Shown here: positions 33,726 to 41,653 of the stretch, piece by piece
Position numbering within the stretch: the stretch's first letter is position 1
Layout of the letters: each line of letters starts with the position of its first letter
NCBI RefSeq assembly: GCF_011801125.1
Contig: NZ_CP046171.1
Span: 3,038,001-3,102,000 of the forward strand
Direction of reading: 5' to 3'
DNA from: Nocardia brasiliensis
GTDB taxonomy: Bacteria > Actinomycetota > Actinomycetes > Mycobacteriales > Mycobacteriaceae
DNA length: 64,000 nucleotides
Position numbers and translations under genes: made by a program
The notes under the pieces: model-generated
The model's database searches: none
Told to the model about the DNA's origin: nothing
What the model saw: the letters and a program-made list of their open reading frames with translations, nothing else

Positions 33726-34934
33726 ATGCATGTGGTGATCGCGGGCGCGGGCGTCGGCGGACTGTGCCTGGCCCAGGGCCTGCGCAAGAACGGGATCGAG
33801 ACCACCGTGCTCGAGCGCGACCCGTCCGCGCACGCGCGGTTCCAGGGTCTGCGGCTGCGCATCGACGCACACGGCCGCGCGGCACTGTCGGCCTGTCTGC
33901 CGGACAACCTCTACGAGCTGGCCATGGCCACCGCCAATCCGCTGTACATGTCTCGCGGCATCGGGCTCGACGAGCAACTGCGCGAGATCTTCTCGGTGCG
34001 GCGCCCGGACGGGCCGGTCGATCCGGCGCGCGCCAGCACCGTCGTGAATCGCAAGACGCTGCGCCAGATTCTGTTGACCGGTCTCGGCGACAGCGTGCAC
34101 TTCGACACCGCGGTGGTCGGTTACGAGACCGGGGATCGGGTGCGGGTGCACACCGGTGACGGAACCACCTGGGTGGCCGACGTTCTGGTCGGCGCCGACG
34201 GCATCGGCTCGGCGGTGCGCGGCCAGCTGCTGCCCGAGATCGGCCTGCTCGACACCGGATTGCGCGCGATCTACGGCCAGATGAACCTGGACCAGGACAA
34301 CCTCTCCTGGGTGCCCCCTGTGCTGTTCGGCGGTTCGCGGCCGGTGCTCGCGCCCGGCCCGAAAACCCTGGCGTGCGGCATCTTTCAACCGCAGACCGAG
34401 GTCGGCGCGGCCGTGCGCCGGTTCGCTCCCGGCAGTGCGATCGATCCGGTGCACAGCTACCTGAAGTGGACGTTGGTCGCGCCGCGTGAGGTTTTCGGCC
34501 TCGACGAGGCAGCCTTGTTCGCACTCACGCCCGCCCGGTTGCACGAGCTGGCTCTCGAACACACCATCGACTGGAGCCCCCTGCTGCGCCGGATCATGGC
34601 GGAATCGCTGGTGGACGAGGTCTTTCCGCTCTCCATCCGGGTCACCGAGCCCGGGGCGCAGTGGTCGCCGAGCAGAGTGACCTTGCTCGGCGACGCGATC
34701 CACGCGACCGCGCCGGTGGGCGGCATCGGCGCCAATACCGCGCTGCGCGACGCGGCCGCGCTGAGCGAATACCTCGCGCTGGCCCTGGTCGACGGCGTGG
34801 ACCCGGTCGTGGCGATCGGCAGGTACGAGTCCGAGATGCGGGAGTACGGCTATGCGGCCGTGCGCGATTCGCTGCACGGATCCGAACAACTGTTCCGGAC
34901 CGGACCTCTGGTGGAAGGCGGTGCTGCCCGATGA
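33726..34934 (+). CDS. FAD-dependent aromatic hydroxylase (PHBH type)
   Basis: A 402-residue flavoprotein monooxygenase. The FAD Rossmann motif is VVIAGAGVGGLCLAQGL at the N-terminus, the DG motif is VLVGADGIGSAVR near residue 160, and the ribityl-binding GD motif is LLGDAIHATAPVGGIGANTAL near 320. Such enzymes hydroxylate aromatic rings or carry out Baeyer-Villiger oxidations in polyketide tailoring. The 36-bp gap before it is the largest in this part of the operon and contains GGGAACCGGAAGCTG as the probable ribosome site. Its stop overlaps the membrane-protein gene. The cleft tail of rifampicin/tetracenomycin-type hydroxylases is absent, so it is the short form. Confidence 0.93.
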   Translation: MHVVIAGAGVGGLCLAQGLRKNGIETTVLERDPSAHARFQGLRLRIDAHGRAALSACLPDNLYELAMATANPLYMSRGIGLDEQLREIFSVRRPDGPVDPARASTVVNRKTLRQILLTGLGDSVHFDTAVVGYETGDRVRVHTGDGTTWVADVLVGADGIGSAVRGQLLPEIGLLDTGLRAIYGQMNLDQDNLSWVPPVLFGGSRPVLAPGPKTLACGIFQPQTEVGAAVRRFAPGSAIDPVHSYLKWTLVAPREVFGLDEAALFALTPARLHELALEHTIDWSPLLRRIMAESLVDEVFPLSIRVTEPGAQWSPSRVTLLGDAIHATAPVGGIGANTALRDAAALSEYLALALVDGVDPVVAIGRYESEMREYGYAAVRDSLHGSEQLFRTGPLVEGGAAR

Positions 34935-35674
34935 GCCCGACGAACAAGCCGCGCTATCGCGCGCTCGCCGCGGCCGCGCCCATGGCGCTCGACATGGCCG
35001 CGCCGGTGGTCAGTTTCGTGGTGCTGCACCTCGTCTTCGGCGTATCGCCGGTCATCGCCCTGTCGGTCGGCGCGGTGGTGGCCGGACTGCGCACGGTGTG
35101 GCGGGTGGTCACCGAACGCCGGGTGAACGCATTCTCGGTGATGATCCTGGTGATGCTGCTCGCCACGCTGCTGCTGGTGTTCATCACCGGTGACCCGCGA
35201 CTGGTGCTGGCCAAGTCGGCGGTGATGCCGTTCGTCGGTGGCGTGTACGGACTGCTCACGAATTACGTCGGGCGCGCGGTGGTTTTCGATGTCGTCGCGC
35301 CGTTCGTGACCAAGGGCGAGCCGCGGTTGGTGGCGGCATGGGAAGGCGCCTGGGCACACGACGCGCGGTTCCGGGATCGGCTGCGGCTGATCAACCTGCT
35401 GTGGGGCGCCGGGTTCATCGTCTCGGCCGTGGTCAGAGTGGTCATCATCTACAGCACGCCGCTGGATGTCGCCGTGTTCGCCGGGCAGCTCCCGACGCTG
35501 ATCACACTGCCGACTCTGATCTTCACGACGGTGCGCCTGTCCGGGCCGTTGCGGGCGGCGTTGCGCCGCGACAGCGCGGGCGCGGCGGGGGACGCGGCCG
35601 CAGCGCCGGTCCTGGAACCCAGCTTCTCGCGCACTTCGCCCGCGGCGGAGCGTGATTCGGTCGTCGAAGCCTGA
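34931..35674 (+). CDS. multi-pass membrane protein, VC0807-like (paralogue 2)
   Basis: A 247-residue membrane protein with about six hydrophobic segments, the first at ALDMAAPVVSFVVLHLVFGV. It shares the layout and the GDPRL...FVGGVYGLLTN, ARFRDRLRLINLLWGAGF and IIYSTPLDV segments with the protein at 18327-19037 (GIVYSSPASD). It is translationally coupled to the FAD monooxygenase before it and is followed after 12 bp by a glycosyltransferase. Function is unknown. Because the cluster encodes no recognised ABC or MFS exporter, an export, immunity or membrane-anchoring role deserves testing. Confidence 0.75.
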   Translation: MSPTNKPRYRALAAAAPMALDMAAPVVSFVVLHLVFGVSPVIALSVGAVVAGLRTVWRVVTERRVNAFSVMILVMLLATLLLVFITGDPRLVLAKSAVMPFVGGVYGLLTNYVGRAVVFDVVAPFVTKGEPRLVAAWEGAWAHDARFRDRLRLINLLWGAGFIVSAVVRVVIIYSTPLDVAVFAGQLPTLITLPTLIFTTVRLSGPLRAALRRDSAGAAGDAAAAPVLEPSFSRTSPAAERDSVVEA

Positions 35675-35686
35675 AAGGGGGAGTGG

Positions 35687-36850
35687 ATGCGCGTCATCAT
35701 CTGTACGTGGGCATGGCGGTCGCACCTGACCCCGCTGGTGCAGCTCGGCTGGAGTCTGCGCGCGAGCGGTCACGAGGTCGTGGTCGCCAGCTCCGCGGGA
35801 TTGGCGGCCGCGATCCAGGAGACCGGCTTGACCGCCGTGGTGGTCGGCACGGACGTCGACCTGCACGCGCAGGCCGGTAAGTACTTCAATTGGCTGGTCG
35901 AGCAGGACGGACCGGTGCGCTGGCACGACATCCGGCACTGGGGGGCGGGCAATGTCGCGACCTACCGGGTGATCGCGCAACAGGCGGTCGGGCCGCTGCT
36001 GGCGTTCGCGCGGCGCTGGCAGCCGGATCTGATCGTGTTCGACCCGACCACCTACGCGGGCCCGCTGGTCGCCGCGGTGCTCGGCATTCCCGCCGTTCGG
36101 CACCTCTGGGGCATCGACTACACCTACCGGACAAGGGAATTCGAGCCGGAGGCGCTGCGTGAGCTGTGCGCGGAGCTGGGTTTGGCGGCCGTCGAGACCT
36201 TGGGGGCCGCCACGGTCGATCCGTGTCCGCCGTCGCTGCAATACCAGACCGGGGTCGAGCGCTTGCCGATTCGGTTCGCTCCCTTCAACGGACCGGTCGT
36301 CGCGGCCGACGTGGGTCTGCCCCCGCCGCGGCGACCACGGGTCTGTGTGCTCGGCAGCAGTGCGGTCGAACAGCTTGCCGGGCGGGCGATTCCGTTCGTC
36401 GACCGGGTGCTGTCCGGGCTGTCGGGACTCGGGCTGGAGGCGGTGGTGCTGGCGCGTCCGACGGCGGCTCCGGCCTTCACCGACGACGGGGAGACGGTGA
36501 CTTTTCTTGGTCCGACCTCGTTGCATCTGTTGCTCGCGGACTGCACCCTCGTCATCCACCAGGGCGGGGGCGGCGCCTTGATGACCGCGCTGCACTACGG
36601 GCTGCCGCAGCTGCTCACGCCGCTGTTCACCGATCACGTCGCCAACGCCGAGCAGCTCGCGGCGGCGGGTGCCTGCCGATGGCTGTTCGGCGGCGCCCTC
36701 GAGCCCGACGCGATACGCAAGGAGGTGCGGCAGTTGCTGGAAGACAACGAATTCCGGGTGCGGTCGCAGCGGCTGTGCGCCGAGATGCGGGCGCAGCCGC
36801 CGGTCGCGCAGGTGGTCGACGCATTGACCGAATTGGCAGGAGCACGCTGA
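35687..36850 (+). CDS. GT1-family glycosyltransferase (antibiotic type) III
   Basis: A 387-residue GT-B enzyme in the same subfamily as those at 9555 and 19592 (MRVIICTWAWRSHLTPLVQL start; VDPCPPSLQ near residue 180). The sugar-nucleotide loop is IHQGGGGALMTALHYGLPQ. AAAGGGGGAG precedes ATG 35687. It overlaps the next glycosyltransferase by one base and lies in the PKS operon, so it may add the first sugar. The segment RHLWGIDYTYRTREFEP is shared with the other two paralogues, supporting duplication and divergence for different donors. Confidence 0.93.
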   Translation: MRVIICTWAWRSHLTPLVQLGWSLRASGHEVVVASSAGLAAAIQETGLTAVVVGTDVDLHAQAGKYFNWLVEQDGPVRWHDIRHWGAGNVATYRVIAQQAVGPLLAFARRWQPDLIVFDPTTYAGPLVAAVLGIPAVRHLWGIDYTYRTREFEPEALRELCAELGLAAVETLGAATVDPCPPSLQYQTGVERLPIRFAPFNGPVVAADVGLPPPRRPRVCVLGSSAVEQLAGRAIPFVDRVLSGLSGLGLEAVVLARPTAAPAFTDDGETVTFLGPTSLHLLLADCTLVIHQGGGGALMTALHYGLPQLLTPLFTDHVANAEQLAAAGACRWLFGGALEPDAIRKEVRQLLEDNEFRVRSQRLCAEMRAQPPVAQVVDALTELAGAR

Positions 36851-38031
36851 TGGCACGCATCGTCTTCACCACCCAACCGGCCAGCGGGCACCTGCGTCCG
36901 CTGGTACCGATCGCCAGAGCCGCCCGCGTGCGCGGGCACGAGGTGGCCGTGCTCGCGCCGCGGCCGCAGGCCGCCGAGCTCGCGGCCTACGGGTTGCCGC
37001 ACCTGATCGGCGGGTACGACTGGCGCGCGGAGGTGGCGAGCTGGCTGCCCGCCAACCTGAGCGAGCTGGACTTCGCCGCCGCCGCCGACGTGTTCCGGAC
37101 ACTCGGCCGTCGTATGTCGGAGGGCTTCGCGGGCCACATGGGACAGGCCACGTGCGCGGATCTGCTGACGCTGGCCCAGGATTGGCGGCCGGATCTGGTC
37201 ATCCGGGAACTGGACGAGCTCGGCGGCTACCTCGCCGCGGAAGTGCTTGGCATTCCCCATGTTTCGATCGCGTCGTTCGGCGGCGTCGACGCGATGACCG
37301 GCGCCGAACTGGCCGCGCGACTGGACGAGGGCAGGGCGCGGTTCGGCCTGGCGCCCGACCCGGCAGGCGCGCGGCTCTACCACTACCTGCACGCCAACTT
37401 CCTCCCTGCGGAGTACTCCGCCGCGGAGATGATCCTGCCCAACACCCGGTGCTATCGGCATCCGAACGCGGGCTTCCAGAGCGACCGGCTGCCCGGCTGG
37501 CTGGCCGATCTCGACCTGGACCGGCCGTTCGTGTTCGCCGGCTTCGGCACCATCGTCTACGGCTTGCCCGGCGCGGACGGCTTCGTGCGCACCGTGATCG
37601 AGGCGCTGGGCCGGGTCGACTGCACGGCCGTGCTCGCGGTCGGTGCGGGCGGCAAGACCGAGGCGTTCGGTGCGCTGCCGCCGAATGTCTCGCTGGTGGA
37701 GTTCGTCGATCAGCCGCTGATGCTCGAGGGGGCCGACCTGTTCGTCACCCACGGCGGGCTGAACAGTATGAAGGAGGCGATGCGGCTCGGGGTGCCGATG
37801 GTGAACATTCCCGTGCTCGACGACCATCGCCACAATGCCGTGCAGGCCGAGGCCACCGGCACCACCACCGTTGTTCCCCTGGACGAAGTCTCGGTCGAGG
37901 CGATCGCGCACGCCTGCACTTGGACACTGACCGAGCCGGGCTTCCGCCGCTGCGCACGCCGCCTGCAGCGTCGGATCCACGCGCTACCCGGGGTCGACGT
38001 GTTGCTCGATGATCTGGAGGCCCTGCTATGA
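36850..38031 (+). CDS. GT1-family glycosyltransferase IV, divergent type
   Basis: A 393-residue GT-B protein starting MARIVFTTQPASGHLRPLVP. The donor-binding region FVTHGGLNSMKEAMRLGVPMV followed by DDHRHNAVQAE belongs to the MGT/UGT type rather than to the VDPCPPS subfamily of the other three enzymes here. It may therefore use another donor (for example an aminosugar or a common hexose) or a different acceptor. It shares a TGATG overlap with the glycosyltransferase before it and an ATGA overlap with the sugar aminotransferase after it. That coupling suggests it could transfer the 4-aminosugar; inference only. Confidence 0.92.
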   Translation: MARIVFTTQPASGHLRPLVPIARAARVRGHEVAVLAPRPQAAELAAYGLPHLIGGYDWRAEVASWLPANLSELDFAAAADVFRTLGRRMSEGFAGHMGQATCADLLTLAQDWRPDLVIRELDELGGYLAAEVLGIPHVSIASFGGVDAMTGAELAARLDEGRARFGLAPDPAGARLYHYLHANFLPAEYSAAEMILPNTRCYRHPNAGFQSDRLPGWLADLDLDRPFVFAGFGTIVYGLPGADGFVRTVIEALGRVDCTAVLAVGAGGKTEAFGALPPNVSLVEFVDQPLMLEGADLFVTHGGLNSMKEAMRLGVPMVNIPVLDDHRHNAVQAEATGTTTVVPLDEVSVEAIAHACTWTLTEPGFRRCARRLQRRIHALPGVDVLLDDLEALL

Positions 38032-39230
38032 CGACCAAGCAGCACCGCGCCGACCTCGCGATGTTCGGCGGCACACCGGCTTTCGAGTCTCCCGTGGTCT
38101 TCGGCAGGCCCAATATCGGCAATCGGGCCGCGCTATTCGATCGATTCGACCGGATGCTCGACGCCAGATGGCTGTCCAACGGCGGCGAACTCAGCCGCGA
38201 GTTCGAGCGCCGCGTCGCCGAACTCGCGGGCACCCGCTACTGCGTCGCCACCTGCAACGCCACCTCCGCGCTGCAATTGGCCGTGCGGGCAGCCGGATTG
38301 CGCGGTGAGGTCATCGTGCCCGCGTTCACCTTCGCCGCCACCGCGCACGCCGCCGCCTGGCTCGGCGCGCGACCGGTGTTCTGCGATGTGGACCCGTGGA
38401 CCGGCAGCGCCGATCCACGCGCGGTGGAAGAACTGATTACCGCGGACACCACCGGCATTCTGGGCGTGCACATCTGGGGCAGGCCGCGCGCGCTGGAGGC
38501 GATGCAGGACGTCGCCGACCGGCACGGGCTAGCCCTGATCTACGACTCGGCGCACGCCTTCGGCTGCGGATACGCGGGCAGGCCCATCGGCGGCTTCGGC
38601 ACGGCCGAGGTGTTCAGCTTCCACTCGACCAAATTCGTGAACACCTTCGAGGGCGGTGCGCTGGTCACCGACGACCGGGAGCTAGCCGAAAACGCCGCGC
38701 GGATGCGGAATTTCGGCATCGCGGGCGGCGACGAGGTCGTCTCGGTCGGCACCAACGCGAAGTTGAGCGAGGCCGCCGCGGCGATGGGCCTGACCTCGCT
38801 GGACTCGATGGATTACTTCGTCGCTCGGAATCGGGAGAACTATCACCGGTATCGGCAGGGGCTGCGCGGCGTCGACGGGCTGCTGCTGCTCGACATCGAC
38901 GAGACCCAGCGCAGCAACTACCAGTACCTGGTGGTCGACTGTGACACCGAGCGGATCGGCGTCACCCGCGACGACGTGCTGGCCCTGCTGGCCGCCGAAA
39001 ACGTCTACACCAGAAGATATTTCTACCCCGGCTGCCACCGCATGGCCCCGTATCGGACCGACCGCGCCTTCCCCGGCACCGATCGCGTCGCCCGCGACAC
39101 CTTCGTGCTGCCCACCGGCGCCGACCTGGCGCCCGCCGACATCACCCGCCTCTGCGACCTGCTCGCCTTCATCGCCGCCAACGGATTCGAGATCCGCGCG
39201 GCCATCGGGAACAGCGGCCAGGCGGCGTAG
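38028..39230 (+). CDS. DegT/DnrJ/EryC1 sugar 4-aminotransferase (DesI-like)
   Basis: A 400-residue PLP enzyme. PLP lysine Lys202 lies in VFSFHSTKFVNTFEGGALVT. The N-terminal FGGTPAF...GRPNIGNR...ARWLSNGGELSREFE and the NFGIAGGDE...GTNAKLSEAAAAMGLTSLD segments follow DesI of desosamine biosynthesis closely, as I recall it. DesI makes TDP-4-amino-4,6-dideoxyglucose from the 4-keto sugar and glutamate. With the 2,3-dehydratase and 3-dehydrase encoded at 42566-49292, the product here could be a 4-amino-2,3,4,6-tetradeoxy sugar. It is the last gene of the PKS operon and converges, after 32 bp, on the phosphatase-like gene. No N-methyltransferase for the amine is obvious. Confidence 0.9.
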   Translation: MTTKQHRADLAMFGGTPAFESPVVFGRPNIGNRAALFDRFDRMLDARWLSNGGELSREFERRVAELAGTRYCVATCNATSALQLAVRAAGLRGEVIVPAFTFAATAHAAAWLGARPVFCDVDPWTGSADPRAVEELITADTTGILGVHIWGRPRALEAMQDVADRHGLALIYDSAHAFGCGYAGRPIGGFGTAEVFSFHSTKFVNTFEGGALVTDDRELAENAARMRNFGIAGGDEVVSVGTNAKLSEAAAAMGLTSLDSMDYFVARNRENYHRYRQGLRGVDGLLLLDIDETQRSNYQYLVVDCDTERIGVTRDDVLALLAAENVYTRRYFYPGCHRMAPYRTDRAFPGTDRVARDTFVLPTGADLAPADITRLCDLLAFIAANGFEIRAAIGNSGQAA

Positions 39231-39262
39231 CCCGCGGGCGAATTCGGACCTGCCGGAAGCGC

Positions 39263-40039
39263 TCAGCGGGTGAGCAGGATGTCGCGCAGGCGGGACACCG
39301 CGGCCGCGTGCACTCCGAGACCCTCGGCGATGTAGTTGTCGAAAGTTTGGTAGGAGGCCTGGATTTGGGCGAAGGCCGCGTCCAGGTATTCGGTGCGGGC
39401 GACGGTCGCGCCGTAGGCCTCGTTGGACAGCAGGAACTCGGTGTCGACGGACGGGCGGGGGACGCCGAGCAGGGTCATCAGGGTTGCGGTGGTCCAGCCG
39501 GTGACGAAGGTGCCGGAATTGCAGTGGTACAGGTAGCCGGACCGGCCGCTGGCCGAGAGCGTGTTCAGCACCTGGCCGAAGGCGGCGCGATTGGCGGCGG
39601 AGGTCACGTAACTGCGGAACTCGGCCAGGGTGTCCGAATCCGGCTGGGCGAGTTTGTTCCTCGCGGGTGCGGGGTCCGGGTCGCCGACCGGGGCGAGCAA
39701 CGCGACGGAGCCGGGCGGCAACCGGTCGGGGCCGTGGATGGCGCGGGACTGGGTCGAACGCAGGTCCGCGACGGTGTGCGGGCGCAGCTTGGTCAAAACC
39801 GCGAACTGCTCGTCGTTCACCTGCGACAGCGCCGCCGAGCGATACACCGCGCCGGACACGATGCGTCGCCCGTCCGCCGCCGCGTAGCCGCCGATATCCC
39901 GCAGATTCAGGGTGATATCGATGAACGATTCGGGCGCGGCCCAGGCGGGCGCGTGCGCGACCGCGGCGGTGAGCCCGCCGACGGCGAAGAGGCGCAACAC
40001 CGTTCGCCGGTCCACCCGGAGTCGATCGGATCGGGTCAT
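39263..40039 (-). CDS. exported Y_phosphatase3-family protein lacking the catalytic arginine
   Basis: A 258-residue protein with a Tat-like signal (DRRTVLRLFAVGGLTAAVAHA, cleavage expected after PAWA, residue 34). The mature part fits the tyrosine phosphatase family 3 fold: NLRDIGGYAAADGRRIVSGAVYRSAAL, then ADLRSTQSR. The active-site loop reads HCNSGTFVTG, whereas the family has HCxxGKDRTG. The nucleophile Cys173 is kept, but Val179 replaces the arginine that binds phosphate. Ordinary phosphatase activity is thus doubtful. It is coupled by ATGA to the O-methyltransferase gene upstream and so belongs to the cluster. It may be an inactive binding protein or may have gained a new cysteine-based reaction. 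Confidence 0.85.
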   Translation of the reverse strand: MTRSDRLRVDRRTVLRLFAVGGLTAAVAHAPAWAAPESFIDITLNLRDIGGYAAADGRRIVSGAVYRSAALSQVNDEQFAVLTKLRPHTVADLRSTQSRAIHGPDRLPPGSVALLAPVGDPDPAPARNKLAQPDSDTLAEFRSYVTSAANRAAFGQVLNTLSASGRSGYLYHCNSGTFVTGWTTATLMTLLGVPRPSVDTEFLLSNEAYGATVARTEYLDAAFAQIQASYQTFDNYIAEGLGVHAAAVSRLRDILLTR

Positions 40040-41076
40040 CGCTCGCTGTCCTTTCTCGCGGGGGCCTTGTGCGCGATCACCAGGGTGTCGGAACCACCCA
40101 GCGGCACCGTGGAGTGGCTGGTGCATCCCGCGGCGGTGAGCCAGTCGATGGCCTCGGCCACCGGGTACTCCGAGCCGCCCGCGGTGACCAGCAGCATGTT
40201 GAGGCTCACCAGCACCCGTGCCAGATCCGCGGGCTCACCGGTGTACATGGCGTCGTAGACGAGCAGCGCCCCGCCCGGCCGCACCGCCTGAAACGCCTTG
40301 TCCACCAGCTTCGCTCGTTCGGCACTCGACCAGTTGTGCAGCACGTGGCCGAGAATCAGCACGTCGGCTTCAGGTAGCGGATCGGCGAAGAAGTCACCGG
40401 CGACGAACTCGGCGCGATCCGCGACGCCTCGGGCGGACAGGTGGGCGTCGAATTCCGGGCCCATCGGCGTGAGGTCGAAAACCGTTGCCCGCAAATGCGT
40501 GTGCCGCCCGAGCAGGATGCTCGCGAGGTTGCCGCGGCAGCCGCCGATATCGGCGAAGCTCCGATATCGCGACCAGTCGACCACCTCTGCCAGGCGGTGC
40601 GCGACCGGCGTCGACGCCGAATCCATCATGCGCAGGTACTGGGCCCGCTGCTTCGGGTCGGCGAGCATGCCCAGGAACGCTTCCGGTCCGGCACCGGCCG
40701 CCTGCGGTTCGCCGGTGCGCAGCGCGGCATCGAGCGAACCCCAGGTCGGGTACAGCATGTGGTCGGCGCGGCGCAGGAAGCCGCCGAGGTACTCGGGCGT
40801 GCCGGGGACCAGGGTGCGCGCGACGAGCGGCGAATTCCGGTACCCCGCCGCGTCTTCGGTCAGCAGGCCGAGCAGGGTCAGGCCGCGCAGCAGGTCACCG
40901 ACGCCGCGCGGGTGCAGGGCGGTGCCCGCCGCGATCCGGGCCGCGTCGGCGGGTTCGTTGGCGGCGAGCCAGTCGAATACGCCGACCTCGTGCGCGGTGA
41001 GCAGCAGTTTGGCGTGGCAGAAGGCGTTGGCGAGCTGTTTGATCGCGGCGGCGTCGCGCAGTTCCGGCATGGTCAT
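40036..41076 (-). CDS. SAM-dependent O-methyltransferase II
   Basis: A 346-residue methyltransferase of the same class as the one at 23101. It has an N-terminal winged-helix domain (AIKQLANAFCHAKLLLTAHEV), SAM loop FADIGGCRGNLASILL near residue 175 and the base-bearing segment LILGHVLHNWSSAER near 248. The third glycine of the usual GGGxG loop is Cys. It probably methylates a phenol, quinone hydroxyl or sugar hydroxyl. ATG 41076 overlaps the DUF1772 stop; ATG 41070 is a possible alternative. Grouping with an anthrone-oxygenase-like protein and the phosphatase-like protein suggests a joint role at the quinone stage. Confidence 0.92.
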   Translation of the reverse strand: MTMPELRDAAAIKQLANAFCHAKLLLTAHEVGVFDWLAANEPADAARIAAGTALHPRGVGDLLRGLTLLGLLTEDAAGYRNSPLVARTLVPGTPEYLGGFLRRADHMLYPTWGSLDAALRTGEPQAAGAGPEAFLGMLADPKQRAQYLRMMDSASTPVAHRLAEVVDWSRYRSFADIGGCRGNLASILLGRHTHLRATVFDLTPMGPEFDAHLSARGVADRAEFVAGDFFADPLPEADVLILGHVLHNWSSAERAKLVDKAFQAVRPGGALLVYDAMYTGEPADLARVLVSLNMLLVTAGGSEYPVAEAIDWLTAAGCTSHSTVPLGGSDTLVIAHKAPARKDSER

Positions 41077-41528
41077 CGCACGGCCACCGCGATCGCGTTG
41101 GCGAGCAGGGCGACGAGGGCGAGCACGGTGCGCAGCAGATGCAGGGTGCGCCAGCGTGCGCGCGGGTCGTCCCACCCGGGCGGGATCGCGGCCGGATCGG
41201 TGGCGCGGGCCTGCCGATTCAGCGGCACGTTGCCGAACTGCGAGACGAGCGAGACACCGAGCTGGGTCAGCGCCGCCCCGGCGAACAGCGGCCGTGACAC
41301 CGGAGAATCGGTGTCGACGGCGAGCAGGATGTCCGCGGCGATGCTGCACACCACCATCGGCGGCATGATCCGGTCGAAATATCGACCGGCCAGCGTGTGC
41401 ACCCGCACGTAATCCGACGCCGGTAACGCGGCGAACATCGGGACCAGCCCGATCGCCACCGCGACGAGCACCCCGGCCAGCACCCCGTTGCCCAGCAACA
41501 CCACGACTGTCGCTACCACCCTGACCAC
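41073..41528 (-). CDS. DUF1772 membrane protein, putative anthrone oxygenase II
   Basis: A 151-residue membrane protein with four hydrophobic segments and the family marks VPLNRQARATDP and WDDPRARWRTLHLLRT. It is a distant paralogue of the protein at 28364. GTG 41528 is chosen because AAAGGAG stands 6 nt upstream and the first helix begins right after it; an ORF extending to 41624 would run into the promoter. It leads the operon with the methyltransferase and the phosphatase-like gene. Function as a second cofactor-free oxygenase is inferred from the family. Confidence 0.78.
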   Translation of the reverse strand: MVRVVATVVVLLGNGVLAGVLVAVAIGLVPMFAALPASDYVRVHTLAGRYFDRIMPPMVVCSIAADILLAVDTDSPVSRPLFAGAALTQLGVSLVSQFGNVPLNRQARATDPAAIPPGWDDPRARWRTLHLLRTVLALVALLANAIAVAVR

Positions 41529-41653
41529 GGTTTCTCCTTTCGCAGACCACACCATGACAGGGGTGTCTCGAGCGTCACTGGATTCGCGCTCCGATCGTTC
41601 TCGATCGCGGGCGGCCACGATCACCGCACGAGCGGGCGGAGCGGAGGGCTGCG
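41529..41653. promoter_or_regulatory. divergent promoter with the shared GGGGTGTC-TCGA element
   Basis: This 125-bp gap drives the DUF1772/methyltransferase operon and the sugar genes at 41654-43891. It carries ACAGGGGTGTCTCGAGCG at 41557-41574, close to CACGGGGTGTCCTCGATCG at 24202-24220 in front of the PKS operon, and TTCTCGATCG at 41598. The two TCTCGA elements are 33 bp apart, three times 11. This is the best evidence in the window for a common operator. Confidence 0.5.

Noticed and set aside
32244..34889. 881-codon minus-strand ORF
   Set aside because: It covers parts of three well-supported plus-strand genes and has no domain of its own.
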